Assembly (NCBI GenBank): GCA_008704415.1
Contig: VXIS01000214.1
Location: 20,965 to 84,964, forward strand
DNA: 64,000 bases
From: Sphaerosporella brunnea
Lineage: Eukaryota > Ascomycota > Pezizomycetes > Pezizales > Pyronemataceae
Direction of reading: 5' to 3'
Shown here piece by piece: positions 32,484 to 43,450 of this stretch (its first letter is position 1; every line of letters starts with the position of its first letter). A program made the translations under genes and the position numbers. The notes beneath the pieces were generated by a model. It made no database searches. It had not been told where the DNA came from and was given only the letters and a program-made list of their open reading frames with translations.

Positions 32484-33684
32484 GGCGTGGTCGTGCTTCG
32501 TACGTGTTGATGTGGAAAACGGCGCGCTGCAATGGAGGGGACGGCGTGAACGGCGGGTATGTGGTGGCGAGCTATGGACGAGGTCGAGGAGAGGTTAGCT
32601 GTTGACACAGCCGCGGCTTGGCATTTGTTGGAGTCAGCAAACTGTAGTCGGGTTCGTCAGCGCTGTGAAATCAATGATCGAGATATCATGTACGGAGTGA
32701 TAACCCATGATCCCAACTTCGGACTCAAGGACAGCATTTCGAGCAACGCCACATATCCAGTATACCACCGCGAAACCTGCGAAAAGAGCGCGATGCCACA
32801 GAATTTTTTCAGTTGTCCAGGATACCGCAATATACGGCGAGCGTAGGGTACAGTAATGCTCTGTTCGCCGTGGTTTCCATTGCTACCTACGTAGTCCCTG
32901 TACATGTGTGGACGGGCACAGGTACGCACATTATGGCTGCCCGTGCCACTGCAAACCCCACAGCGTCGTGACGCCGAAATTCTCCGCGTTCCACCGCCAA
33001 TTGTCGGTTCTGAAGAGCCTGCAGCGCCTTAGACGCTGCGCTGGACTTCGTTGTCCTGCCCAGGCGCACCTCGAATAATCGGCACCCCGAGGCACCTATC
33101 AGACATCCAGACGTGGAGAGGGTCGCCCGGAAGGTATGCGAGGCGCCAGGTGCGCGCCCCGGCCTGAGGCACATTGTGGGGCCCCGTTCGCCCCCACCGA
33201 CCGGCCCGTCTATTGGCAGCGCTGAATCTCCGGAATGAGGAATTTCTTGTTACTCGGGATCGATTGTTCTTTTGCCGCCGATGAATAAACCACAGTGGCG
33301 CGCCCGAAATGCTCAGTCTGAACAGCTTGCTGTGAGATTGTGCACGTACCGACTGGCTTGCATGTTACGTCCAGAGTGATATGCAGTGAAGCAAAGAATC
33401 ATCTGTTTCTGCACGGACCTCGTCTTTGGATTGACCACTGCAGCCGTTTCGCAAACTGGCATCATCCAATACCGAGAAAGGCCCACCCCAACAGCCATCA
33501 ACTATTGATAGTCATCTGTGTCGAGAACTCATGGCATCACAACACAGGAGTACTCAGGAGCGCCACGTGCCCTTGCAACCTTCCAAAAAAAACTGACAGT
33601 CCGCTTGTGGGATATCCAGCGGGTGGAAACCAACAGTGAGGCAGGATTGCACTTCGCGGATTGCGGGCATCCAGTGACATCTCG
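32484..33684. other. No gene recognised
   Basis: The first part is presumably the promoter of the reverse-strand nuclease-fold gene. Remaining frames are short and overlap on both strands without motifs. Confidence 0.3.
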
Positions 33685-34361
33685 ATGTCAAGTGTCGACG
33701 AAGATGCCGAGTTGTGGGCGAAATACACTTCGCAGGCCAGCAAGGCGGCGGCGCAGTGCCTTGCACAGGTGCAGGCTGGCGAACTGGCTACTTTCGCAGC
33801 AGCGGGTCGAAGCTTCGAGGGCCGCAATCGCGCAGTCATTCAGATGCGTCAGCAAACGTCGGCGCTCTCATTGTTATCATCTCGCTCTCAATGACAGTCA
33901 AAAGGAGGAGGTATACGCTTTCGTACTTGTATCTTTTCAGCAGTGGCGCTGACGATGTGTGGCAGCTGTACCTGAAAATTGTCCAATCGTCGGCGAAAAC
34001 GAATGCTGAATTTAATAAGATGGCACGCCTCTTCAAGGTTGGCCGCAGCATCGTTGTTACTGCGGGTTTTATTCTGGGTGTCGGAGCCGTCCTGCGTTCC
34101 GAGCCTCCAACCCGAGCCGCAATTGAAGTCGCCCCATCGACGGCAACGCCCTATATGATTGGCTACCTGGTGCCCAAACTCTGTCTCAACTGGCGATGCC
34201 AGCCCACGGGGATATCGCTCAATTCCGGGAATATAGTTTTGCAGATCACGCTTCAGGTTGCGATCGAGCTATTTGGGCCAGGCGCTCCTGTGCAGCATGG
34301 TTGGGCTCGTGTGGGGCCGGTGGAGAGTTTCTGTTGCGAGGATGGTGTTGCCGCCGGTTGA
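33685..34361 (+). CDS. Hypothetical two-exon protein with one membrane-like segment
   Basis: The start at 33685 gives [20 protein letters not shown], an alpha-helical sequence with repeated Ala/Gln. An intron ending TATCTTTTCAG at 33940 joins it in frame to [15 protein letters not shown]. The donor is either 33858 (GTCGGC) or 33873 (GTTATC); both keep the phase. Exon 2 encodes a helical stretch and then [16 protein letters not shown], a candidate transmembrane or hydrophobic helix, with about 115 further residues to the stop at 34361. No family is recognised. Its coding status rests on frame continuity and the splice sites. Confidence 0.35.
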
Positions 34362-35926
34362 CCTGGGCCGTGGGTCTCAGTCTCGCATACGTCAACAGCA
34401 GGAGAAACCTGTCGAGTATGCATGAACTTTCTGCTCGGCGGTTGAGTCGCTTTGATGGGGATTTGGGAAGATCGCGGGTGGTTTCTGAGGTTTCAGGTGG
34501 TCATCTATGTGCATGAAAAGCAAGCTTGATAGAGTGAGGGGAGACGGAATTGTGTAGATTGCATATAGCCACGTTCCAGTTTGCGCGGTACGGTATCCAA
34601 TTTCGACAGGAACAAGCAGACATGATGGTATCGGATGTACTGAGAGTCGCATATCAAAGATCTCACGGTGGAAATCAGGGCCATGTGTGTGCTCCGAATC
34701 CAGCCGGGTGTGAACGGCTCTGCAAAGCCGAATCGAGAGCGCTTGCTGCTTGCAACAGTGGTACCCGCGATCAGAAAATCTCGTCCTTCTCTGCTCTGTC
34801 AAAGCCAGACCCACACATGATCAAGCTTTGTCCACGAGGTACGCCGCACACATTCTGCACTCCAGGATGTTGGTGCTATAGACGTCTTTCCACCTTCGTG
34901 GCTACTATCCCAGCATGGCGAGCAACAACCGTCTCTAATAGGGTTGGCCATTTCTTAGGGCAAGGCAAAAGGACCCTCGGTGAGCCATCGCAATGAATTG
35001 TAGGAAACGTTAGACAACATAGAACGATTGATAAGAAGCTACAGGGAGATTGATAACATCATTGAAATAATGGCAGAATTAGTAAGCTCTCACACCCACA
35101 TTTCCCTAGCCTTGTATGATTGAATTGGAAGCCAAAATCTCCGGCACTGCGACAGCTTGATCACTCAGCGTCTCCCGGCGCCGAATCATCACCAGCCGTC
35201 CTGCCGGTGGCTTCATTCCGCAGTCTAAATGTCATCCCACGCGACGGTAGGTATTTACCTTGACGCGCTTGCCGCACCAGTACACCATCCGCAAGCCATC
35301 GTGCGGCTATAAGTGACCACGGCACCATGGTTGTCTGAGCGTTTGCAACGCTGACACTCGGGCTTTTCGTGTGGTGGAGTTGTTGCTGCTAGAGCATCAA
35401 GTCGGGTTGCGAGGGGTGTTCAACAAGACGCAGTGGTTGCGGTAAGGGGTGGTATGCCGGCAAGCCAGCAACTGCAGAGAATCGACATATTTCATACATC
35501 CGCCTTCGTTTTCTTCCGTGGTGGAGTATCAGAGTAATCCGACGAGACCTGATCCGCACTCCGTTTCAACAGTTTAATCAGTGGTCCACGTTCTTCCGTC
35601 CCCGATGTGGTCGTGTCTGGGGTTGCAACGCCTCCTTCAGCAATGTAGGACGAGACGGGGACGTTTAGTGGTGAACGTGTGGTCTAAAGGAGAAGAAGGA
35701 AGCTATCTACCCGCCGCACCTTATATCCTCTCCTTGCCTCACTCCCGTGCACTGCTAGACCCGATCCCTAACTCTCGTGCACTCCTCCCTAGTCCCGAAC
35801 CCTACATTGAACCCTACAAGCAACTTGTTCACGAATGCCTAGAGTGCAGCGTATCCATCGTCGAGGGCGTACAGGCGGCCCGGATAATGTTCGTATAGGC
35901 GCGGTTTGTTCCTGTGTGAGTGTCAG
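34362..35926. other. 1.6 kb without a recognisable gene
   Basis: Only short frames; nothing domain-like on either strand. Proline-rich translations near 35750-35820 come from CCCTA/ACCCT-rich sequence. Confidence 0.35.
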
Positions 35927-36951
35927 CTAGCTCACGTCGTCAGGCGGTCGCGGAAAGGGTGTCACGCCTATTGGCGATAAGTTTAAGGCGGTGGACTTCA
36001 AGGACATCGTTAGAAGTGTCAATTGCAAGGTGAGGAGCGGACGGTCGGCGGGGAACGGCTCCATCATCCACTCCCCGCCCCTGGGGGTGCCGGTCGGGCG
36101 CTCTGGCACGCCGCGCAGCTTGAGCAGCCAACCGAGCGCGGTCCGGGGCCGATGCGCACCTAGAAGAGGCTGCAGCCCGCCTCCATGAGCAGGCGCACCC
36201 ATCGCCTCGTGCATGAGCTCGATAGCCACGTTGACCATCGATGTGGACTCGACGCAGCCGTGGCCCGCGTACCGGTAGAACTAGAGGTCGACAGCGAGCG
36301 CGCCGGTCGCGAGCAGGCGGCGTGGTTGTGCGAGAACCAAATGAAATTGCTGCGCTGATGACGTGAATCTTGTAATTTGCCTGCAAAAATCGTCGCCATA
36401 CCTCCCACTCATCGTCATCCCGATCGCCGGGCCGCCAGCCCGGCCTCATCGGCGCCAGGAGGCGCTTGACGACACGAAACCACCTCGCGGGTTTGTCGGT
36501 GTCCTGGATTTCCGCGCGGCGGATCTCGTGCTGCCTCCATCTTGCAAACCACGCAAAAACATGCTCTGCTCCCTGTTCCTGGGCCTGGTGATAGCTCTTG
36601 GCCCGTTGGGTGTCCGCGGAGACCAGCAGAGCCCAAATCACAGGCCACCACACCAAGCCACATCGAGAGCAATGGCCAGATCGCGCTCCGGTTCGAACTC
36701 GTCGGCCCCAGCAAACGATATTCTGCGTCGACGGCGTGCGCGGCGCACTGGATATGCTCTTGCGGGGTCATGGTGGCGACGTGGGCGTGCAGGTGCTTGC
36801 AGACAACGTCGAGCGCCGCAAGGTCCTCGGTCGTCACCTGGTTGGTGATCTGGTGGAGTAAGACCGGCGGGAGGCGAACCAAGATTGACGGCTCGTTGGG
36901 ATCGGCGGCTGCGCCGGTCCTCGGAGTGTTGTTTGTGTCGTTGGGTGGCAA
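35927..36951 (-). pseudogene. Broken F-box protein gene
   Basis: Reverse frame 1 encodes ILVRLPPVLLHQITNQ, then TTEDLAALDVVCKHLHAHV, a clear F-box, but no ATG precedes it in frame. Coding signal moves to a second frame (SADTQRAKSYHQAQEQG through FARWRQHEIRRAEIQ to DEWEVWRRFLQANYK). It moves again to a third (NFIWFSHNHAAC) and a fourth stretch (LLATGALAVDL, then a TAG, then FYRYAGHGCVESTSMVNVA). With at least two frameshifts, a stop and no start it is a pseudogene. The order F-box, helical middle and C-terminal segment suggests a once full-length protein of more than 300 residues. Substrate type unknown. Confidence 0.55.
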
Positions 36952-38529
36952 AGGGTAGGTGTTTGCTGGTGAAACTTTGTGCTCCTGCTAGCTTCCTTGC
37001 TTCAGCTTCTCAGTTTCGTCCGTGTGATCAGTATATATATAGAGCAAAGTGAGCCGCTGGCGTGGCGCGACACGGAAAACGCGGAAATCACCCTACCTTT
37101 GCCCGAGTGGGAAGCTCTATCATAAGTTTCATAACATACACATTCGTTTCACCCTCATTCCACGCAATCAACAATCGAGTGAAGCTGAACTGATCATGGC
37201 TCGCCGTGTGGGCGCCGCACGAATGTTCACTTGTACCATGATACGTGTTGAAGTTGTAGCTGCGGCAGCGGTTGGGGATTGGAATGAAGCAGTGAACTGA
37301 GTGACGTTTTGGAGATCTTTTCCTGTGCAGAGTCGAGTGGTTGATTATTTCCAGAGAAGCAGGAACACACCCTCAAAGCCACCGCTCACGTTATACCAAT
37401 GTGTTCTACGAGGGATGACCTCGAAAGAAGAAGTGAGGAAAAGATGTGTGTAAAAGGCTTAGATTCCGGGGCTCATCCCCTCTGGGCAGCACCCGCTATC
37501 AGGTTCACTACCCATCAATCTGATCCACATCTGATGGGGTACAACACAATGTCCCATCACCCGGCACAACCACCCGCTCAACCCACGCTCAACCTCCCCA
37601 TGCACATGCAATTCAAGCAGAATTCAGCGGATTTCACCGATACGCCGCCATGGCAAACTGTTGGCGGCATTCAACGTTACATTATCAGCAGACTTCCACC
37701 CTGAGAAGGCAATCACACAACATCCGCACCCAAACACGTCCTAGATAACCCCAGGAATTGCACAGGTATTATCCACCACTCAGAAGCCCTGCACATCGGA
37801 ATACCACCTCTACCTCCCAACATTGGCCGACACCACGTGAGGAGACACGTTCCCGCAGGCAGACGCCGCATTATGAATAACAGAATTCCATGGCCGGTGA
37901 GCCGTGGTGTCCGCCCTCAGCATCGCATCGTCTTGATTCAAAGGATCCGCGCAACGGGTGCTCTGCCACTGAGCCCGCCGAGTGCACTACAGCCGCGCAA
38001 GGTGTCACTGTGCGATGCTTGCACGCACCTCGGTGCACGACGTCTGTGAACAGCGTAAGATCTGCCCGTCGTTTCTTCTCGAACAGTTTGCACCAGGAAC
38101 AGGGAGTGGGAAACCATTTCAGGGCGGGGAGCACGAGTGTGGAGAATACATCGCGATGCGTGACAGTTCAGGGTATTAGTTGTGGACGGCAGAAACGCGC
38201 CGAGGGGTCATCACAGCACCTGACGCTTACTACAAGGGGATGTACATCTGCATGATAATGTGCGTGGGACGCTGGAGTACCGCCCTCGTCCAAGGACAAC
38301 GGACCGCCGGAGCAATGTACGGCTGAGAGCGCACGACCGTGCTATCATTGGGCTGACATTTAGGGCACGCGATGGCAACGTCCGAAGGCTGCAGTTGGTT
38401 TCTCACCGGCCTCCCTAGAGCGCGCTCCACTTGGCTGTTGACGTCGCAACGTGGAATAGACTAGTACGCAGAGGGGAACGAAAACGCCCGAGGGATCGTG
38501 AAAGTATTGAATTATAGAACACCCGGGTG
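36952..38529. other. 1.6 kb without a recognisable gene
   Basis: A Pro/His-rich forward frame ends at 37704 (HHPAQPPAQPTLNLPMHM) but has no supporting features. A TATATATATA word at about 37030-37040 lies upstream of the broken F-box gene, on its promoter side. Confidence 0.3.
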
Positions 38530-39650
38530 TGTTCGAAGCCCACACACCCATTCAAAAGCCCCCCAGCCTCGCTGGAAACAACGGACGCGGGCAACCAGAG
38601 TTGGCCGCCACAAGTAGGCACTTCCAACGCGCATACGGGGACGATGCTCAACAGTGCGCTGTGGGGACACCCACCCCGACGGGTGTTGGATGGAAGAGTG
38701 CTCGCCAGTGAAGCGCGCTGAGGGGTCACCAAACAGTGGGGAATCGACGGTGCCATGTTGTCACCAGCGAAAAAGTTTCGGAAATTAGGCGAAACGCCTG
38801 TCTGGTTTGGCGACTGAGAAAACAGCAAGACAAGACGTCTCGTCCGGACATTGAACCAGCGACTGCCGGTGCGGGACATCGTGGACCCTGCTCAAAGCAT
38901 CCCCTCCCATGATTGAATTTGAACCGGATTGAAAGCGCAGGACTGTCCCCTTACGCACTGGACCCACGCTCCTGCGCACACAGCGCTGGTATATATTTCC
39001 CAAGTGTTCCTCCCCTGTCCACCATTCCAAAGCCAACATCAATACGATGAACCGACAGACAAACCAGCCGATAACCGTCGCCCAGACAAACAGGCTCCTG
39101 TAAGTGTTACCTATCCAAAACGGGGGGCCTAGCTAACTCTTGGAGTGACCGCGTGTCTAGTGGCGAGGGCCGAACCCTGCTCGGGTACAACTATCAGCTC
39201 CCTCTCGCCTTTCGAGCGCTCGATCGTGTCATTCTGGGGCAGGTAACGTACAGCAGACACGTGGCACAGCTTCATCATTTACATACAACGGCAGGACGAT
39301 GTAGCAACTATTCCGATGGAGAGCACTGTGTCCACAGGTCATGCGCTGGCGGGACTCATGACGCGACAAGCTCACATCCTGCCGGCAGAGGATTATCCAC
39401 CATTGTCAATGGGTTTTGCCTTCCTCACCCACGACGGCATTAGAGTGCACCGCGTTCACATCAATGCGGCGGACGGGGAGTGTGCTGATTGCAAGTTTGT
39501 TGACGCAGTTGTTCGGTTGTACGGAGGCTAGAAGGTCTTGCTTCCGGCCGCGCGACGCTGGATATAAGGAGAAATATTGCAATTTCCTGGTACTGGCGGC
39601 ACCGGTCGCCAATTTTAACACAAAGAATTCTCGTTCTAGCTTAGGGTACG
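38530..39650 (+). repeat. Segmental duplication C, unit 1
   Basis: Collinear with about 42330-43450: the promoter-side block with CGCTGGTATATATTT(C/A)CCAAGTG, a small two-exon gene, and the sequence after it. Many small indels are present, including an 11-bp deletion inside the gene of this unit. Confidence 0.85.
39047..39531 (+). pseudogene. Broken copy of the 42832-43370 gene
   Basis: The start at 39047 gives MNRQTNQPITVAQTNRLL with the same intron position as the paralogue (GTAAGT donor; acceptor weakened to TTGGAG). Exon 2 matches until VAQ. There 11 bp present in the paralogue (GTGCTGCCAAG) are missing, which shifts the frame. Downstream the right frame resumes (ESTVSTGHALAGLM) but ends at a TAG where the paralogue has the Glu codon GAG. 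With a deletion, a nonsense codon and a non-optimal acceptor it is very likely dead. Confidence 0.75.
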
Positions 39651-39654
39651 GTTA

Positions 39655-40010
39655 GGGTTAGGGCTGGCAGCCAGCCTGGCTTTTTAGGAAGCCTTGCAGC
39701 GTTCATCCAGGCCCGGTGGGCGGTTATCGACGACGGTGGTTTCAAGCTTGAACTAGAAAAGCACGCCTGGCACAGTAATCCCCTGAAGCATGCAGTTCCG
39801 GCGGGCAACAGATCGAGCGTGGCGTGGACGCAACTGACGATGGATGCTCGGAGTTGATCATGCGTGGGAAACTCTGAAGCAAGAAGCGCCAAGCGAAGGG
39901 GACGATGGTGCTGAAACAGAATGCGAAAACGGGAACCTTGAACATAGCTGAACGCAGATGAATGCTTTAGTTGGACCAAGGGTTTCGATCCACACGCTAA
40001 CCCTAGTCCA
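39655..40010 (+). repeat. Dispersed repeat, copy 1
   Basis: Matches 45838-46140 with scattered differences, for example CATGCAGTTCCGGCG and GAACCTTGA(A/C)CATAG(C/T)TGAAC. It begins with a GC-rich AGCCAGCC/GGCGGTTATCGACGAC block that resembles a decayed MITE. Two TTAGGG words lie at 39655-39665 at its edge. Confidence 0.6.
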
Positions 40011-40543
40011 TCCTCGCCCGACTGTGCGGCGTGGAACCAACCTTTCCCCCGACCGGCGCCTCACATTCCACCATCCGCCAGCCAGCCTCGCGCGGCGGTT
40101 ACATGCGCGGAGAAGTTTTCCGACCGACTCCGACCCAGCGGCGCCGACAACTGGACCCCGCTCACGCCCGCAACGTCGGACCCGTCCAAGACAAGCAATC
40201 TCGTCGCCACCGCCCCGAGGCCCGGAGAGGCAGCTTCTGCGGTGATACGGTTACGGTTTTGCGCAAAGTGCTCGAAGCAAGCAAGATCAACCCGGCCCAA
40301 GGTACTCAGATTGACATGCAAAGGTTCAGTGAAGAGGAAAGGAAAGCTAACAACAAAGCGGAAGCGAAGGCCCCTTTATATATCCCACGTGACCGTGGTG
40401 GGTCGCACCACGCGGTAGCCGAACATAGCGTCGGCAGAGCCGCAACACAGAGCCGCAACACCCCAATCCAACCTCGAGGCGTGGCTGCCGCAAGGTGCCA
40501 CGCCGTTGGTTGTGCCGGCCAGGCCGCCGGCCGAGGAGCTACA

Positions 40544-40898
40544 GACGCAGCGTGAGCTCGGGTTCGACCTGAACAAGCAGTATTGCAGCTACAGACGCAG
40601 CGTGATGCGCGAGTTCGTGGACGTTCTCGACGGGAAATTGAACTCCCGTCGCAACAAAAACAAGAACTCGATCCCGGCTGTCGCTGTTGATGCCTTGTTG
40701 CGCATTATGTGCGCCCAGCGTTTCGGGGAGTGGATGGCAGACAAGAGAAAGCGTGACGGCGCTGCGGGTACTGTACCTCAACTCTTTGATTGGTCCGTGA
40801 AACTAAGGCTAACATTCCTTTGTAGAGAGGAGAGGAACACCATCGTGAAAGCAGTTGACGGGGGGACCCCCGTCCAGCGGATCAGGAAGGACGCCTAG
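40544..40898 (+). pseudogene. Truncated paralogue of the 58350-60082 gene
   Basis: The frame RELGFDLNKQYCSYRRSVMREF through NSIPAVAVDALLRIMCAQRF to GAAG matches exon 1 of the 58-60 kb gene at about 90 percent. No ATG opens it nearby and the 49-residue repeats are absent upstream. The splice donor (GCGG|GTACTG) is conserved, with a GCTAAC branch-like word and TTTGTAG acceptor 58 nt on, but after splicing only seven codons follow before a stop. Unspliced, the frame runs to 40898. The beta-grasp-like modules are missing, and an LTR begins about 10 bp downstream, which may mark the breakpoint. Confidence 0.65.
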
Positions 40899-40906
40899 AT
40901 GGTGAG

Positions 40907-41250
40907 TATAAGATTGTTACACCTGGTATGGTTTGTTTCCTTACTAAAGATATAAAACTGCGTCACAGTAACGATGGTACGATGTCAGTATTCTACGAGT
41001 TTCTTTACCTTTCTTTACTACGTCGTTTGGATTCAGCTAGCCTTCGCAAGGCAGACTTTGTAGGTCTTATGGCCATCATTTTGTTTTTTCTGTTTGTTCG
41101 ATACGGTCTTTCGAGCAGCCCCAATCGTATCGACTATCATCAATAAATACTGAGTTGATCAGTGACCTGTTTTCGAGTATCCTCTTGGTATTTATCAAGT
41201 CTTGTACACAAAAGGTTCTGTGTTTATTTGCATCTGTGAAATAGCGGATA
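40907..41250 (+). mobile_element. Solo LTR, copy 3 (internally deleted, truncated)
   Basis: Same family and orientation as 28697-29159. It has lost about 100 bp around the TATA box and stops at GTGAAATAGCGGATA without the last ~20 bp. It retains AATAAATACTGAG. The start is degraded. Confidence 0.8.
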
Positions 41251-42329
41251 GGGAACAGCTAAACTCCCAGTCCAGGCTGCTATGGTTAGCGCGTTTCCGA
41301 ACCAAAAGCCACACGGCCAAATCACGTTATCGCCAGTCATGGGGGTAGCTAATTCCGCGGACGCAATCATTTCAAACGACGCCTCAATACATGAGTGAAT
41401 GCCGACCAGCATGATGTGATCTTGCGAATGGCGAAGTCCCGTGCCATATATCGCCGGGAAACAGCGCTTTGTTGTTGAGTTCCGTGGGTGTTCAACTCAG
41501 CGTAACAAAAAGGTCCAGACCCACGTCTTTTCGGAGATAAGGGGTAACCTTATTCCCGGAGATTTTGAGCGACTGTTCTCACCCCTTTTCTTTGCGACCC
41601 ACGGACCATTATCCACCATGATTTGCAGCAAAGAACACTGCAGTTTTCAGCTGTGCTACGGCCGCCCTCAAGGCGCAGCTGGTCGCATCTTTCTCTTTCA
41701 CGATCAGCATGGACAGCACCCAGTGAACTGCCCGGATGCACAGCCACCACAACTTGCCGTACATATCTATGTCTGAACTGGCGTCAGACATCATGAACAG
41801 ACCGTTCAAAACCACCGAAATCGCTCTTGCGCACGTCGCCACCCTGGGCAAACATCATCGACGAGGCTGTTGATGAGATCATGCAGTGGGGGATTCTGAT
41901 GCTTTCTTAGAAAAAGCACACAATTGAAGCTCTGCTACTGGGAGGTTTGAGGTGATTATATGTCAGCGAAAATGCGTTGTGATAACGTGGAACCGTTGGT
42001 GGGGGTTAAGCTGGACGGTTGATTAGTTTGGAAATTCGGCATAATGTACAGTTACAGCCTCGCATTCATAGATATTTGATTGTTGTCAGACATCTACATA
42101 GTTTGACCACAGGTTCATGTTAATTGGCATGGTGCATGCTTCGGCCTGAACACCCGCATCAGAACATCGTGAGACCACTGTCCATCGTCGCGCCCACATC
42201 CATGACCCTATTATCGTATGGAAGGTTCCTGGCTGGTTCCACCTGACGTCTTCAAAGTAGGCACGGTATGCATGCACCCAGCGGCATTCTACACCTAGGG
42301 TCTAACCGGTCAAGATGCCGTTATGCAAT
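41251..42329. other. No gene recognised
   Basis: One forward frame (41441-41776) and overlapping reverse frames are open but show no motif. Confidence 0.35.
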
Positions 42330-43450
42330 ACGCATCGGCAATCTTTGCCTAGGGTGTAGTGCGCGTCGTTTGAAACCAGGACCTTGGCAACGCGAGGAGT
42401 AGGCACTTCTCACGCGGATACGGGGACGGTGGTCACTGGTCAACCAGCCGCGGCCCGCGCATACCGCCCAACGGCTGTTGAATGCCATAGTGATCGCCAG
42501 TGAAGCACGCTCACAAAGCACCAGGTAGTCGGGAATCGACAGTGCCATGTTGGCAGCGGCCAAAAAATTCCGGAACTCAGGCAAAACGCCTGCCTGGTTT
42601 TTGGTACTGGGAAAACAGCCAGACAAGACGTCTTCTTCGGATTCAACTACCAACTCCCGGTGCTGGCTTTCGCCAACCCTGTTAAACTTCATCCATGATT
42701 GAATTTGCACCCGATTGAACGCCGAGAACTGTGACCTCATACGATGAACCCACCGTCTTGCTCACACAGCGCTGGTATATATTTACCAAGTGCTCCTTCC
42801 TTAACCACATTCCAATGCCAACTTCAGTACGATGAAACCACAGACAAACCAGCCAACAACGGTCGCCCAGGAAAACAAGCTTCTGTGAGTGTTACCTATC
42901 CAAAACGGTCGCCCAGCTAACCATTAATCACCTGCAGGGACCGCGTGTCTAGGAGCGTGGGCGGCACGCCGATCGGGCACAACTATCAGCTCCCTGCCGC
43001 CTTTCGAGCATTCGATCTTGCCAGTCTAGGCCCGGGAACGTACAGCACACGCGTGGCACAGGTGCTGCCAAGCTTCATCATTTACGTACAGCTGAAGGAC
43101 GATGTAGTAACTATTGCGATGGAGAGCACTGTGTCCACAGGTCATGCGTTGGCGGGATTCATGACGCGACTAGCTCACATTCTGCCGGCAGATGAGTATC
43201 GCCCGTTTTCAATGGGCTTTTCCTTGCTCACCCACGACGGCATTAAAGTGCACCGCGTTCACGTCAACGCTGCAGATGGGGAGCGTGCTGATGACAAGTT
43301 TGTCGAAGCCGTTGTCCAGTTGGACGAAGGCGAGAAGGTCTTCCTTCAGGCGGAGATACGGAGGATATAAGGAGGGAACATGGCAATTTTGGGGTATTTG
43401 CCGCCACGGCCGCAAATTTAACACAAACAGTTGTTGTTCTAACCATGCGT
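42330..43450 (+). repeat. Segmental duplication C, unit 2
   Basis: Second copy of the 38530-39650 unit, same orientation, about 2.7 kb away. It holds the intact version of the gene. Confidence 0.85.
42832..43370 (+). CDS. Small two-exon protein of unknown function (intact copy)
   Basis: The start at 42832 (MKPQTNQPTTVAQENKLL) is followed by a textbook 53-nt intron at 42885-42937 (GTGAGT donor, GCTAAC branch, CACCTGCAG acceptor, phase 2). Exon 2 runs to a TAA at 43370, giving about 161 residues. The protein looks compact and mixed alpha/beta: SFIIYVQLKDDVVTIAME, then HALAGFMTRLAHIL, then GIKVHRVHVNAADGE and a final EAVVQLDEGEKVFLQAE. No signal peptide or known domain is recognised. The broken copy at 39047 shows which parts are lost. 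A TATATATTTACC word about 60 bp upstream, conserved in both copies, may be its core promoter. Confidence 0.65.

Noticed and set aside
39655..39666. TTAGGG repeats as an interstitial telomere
   Set aside because: Only two full units are present; too short to distinguish from chance.
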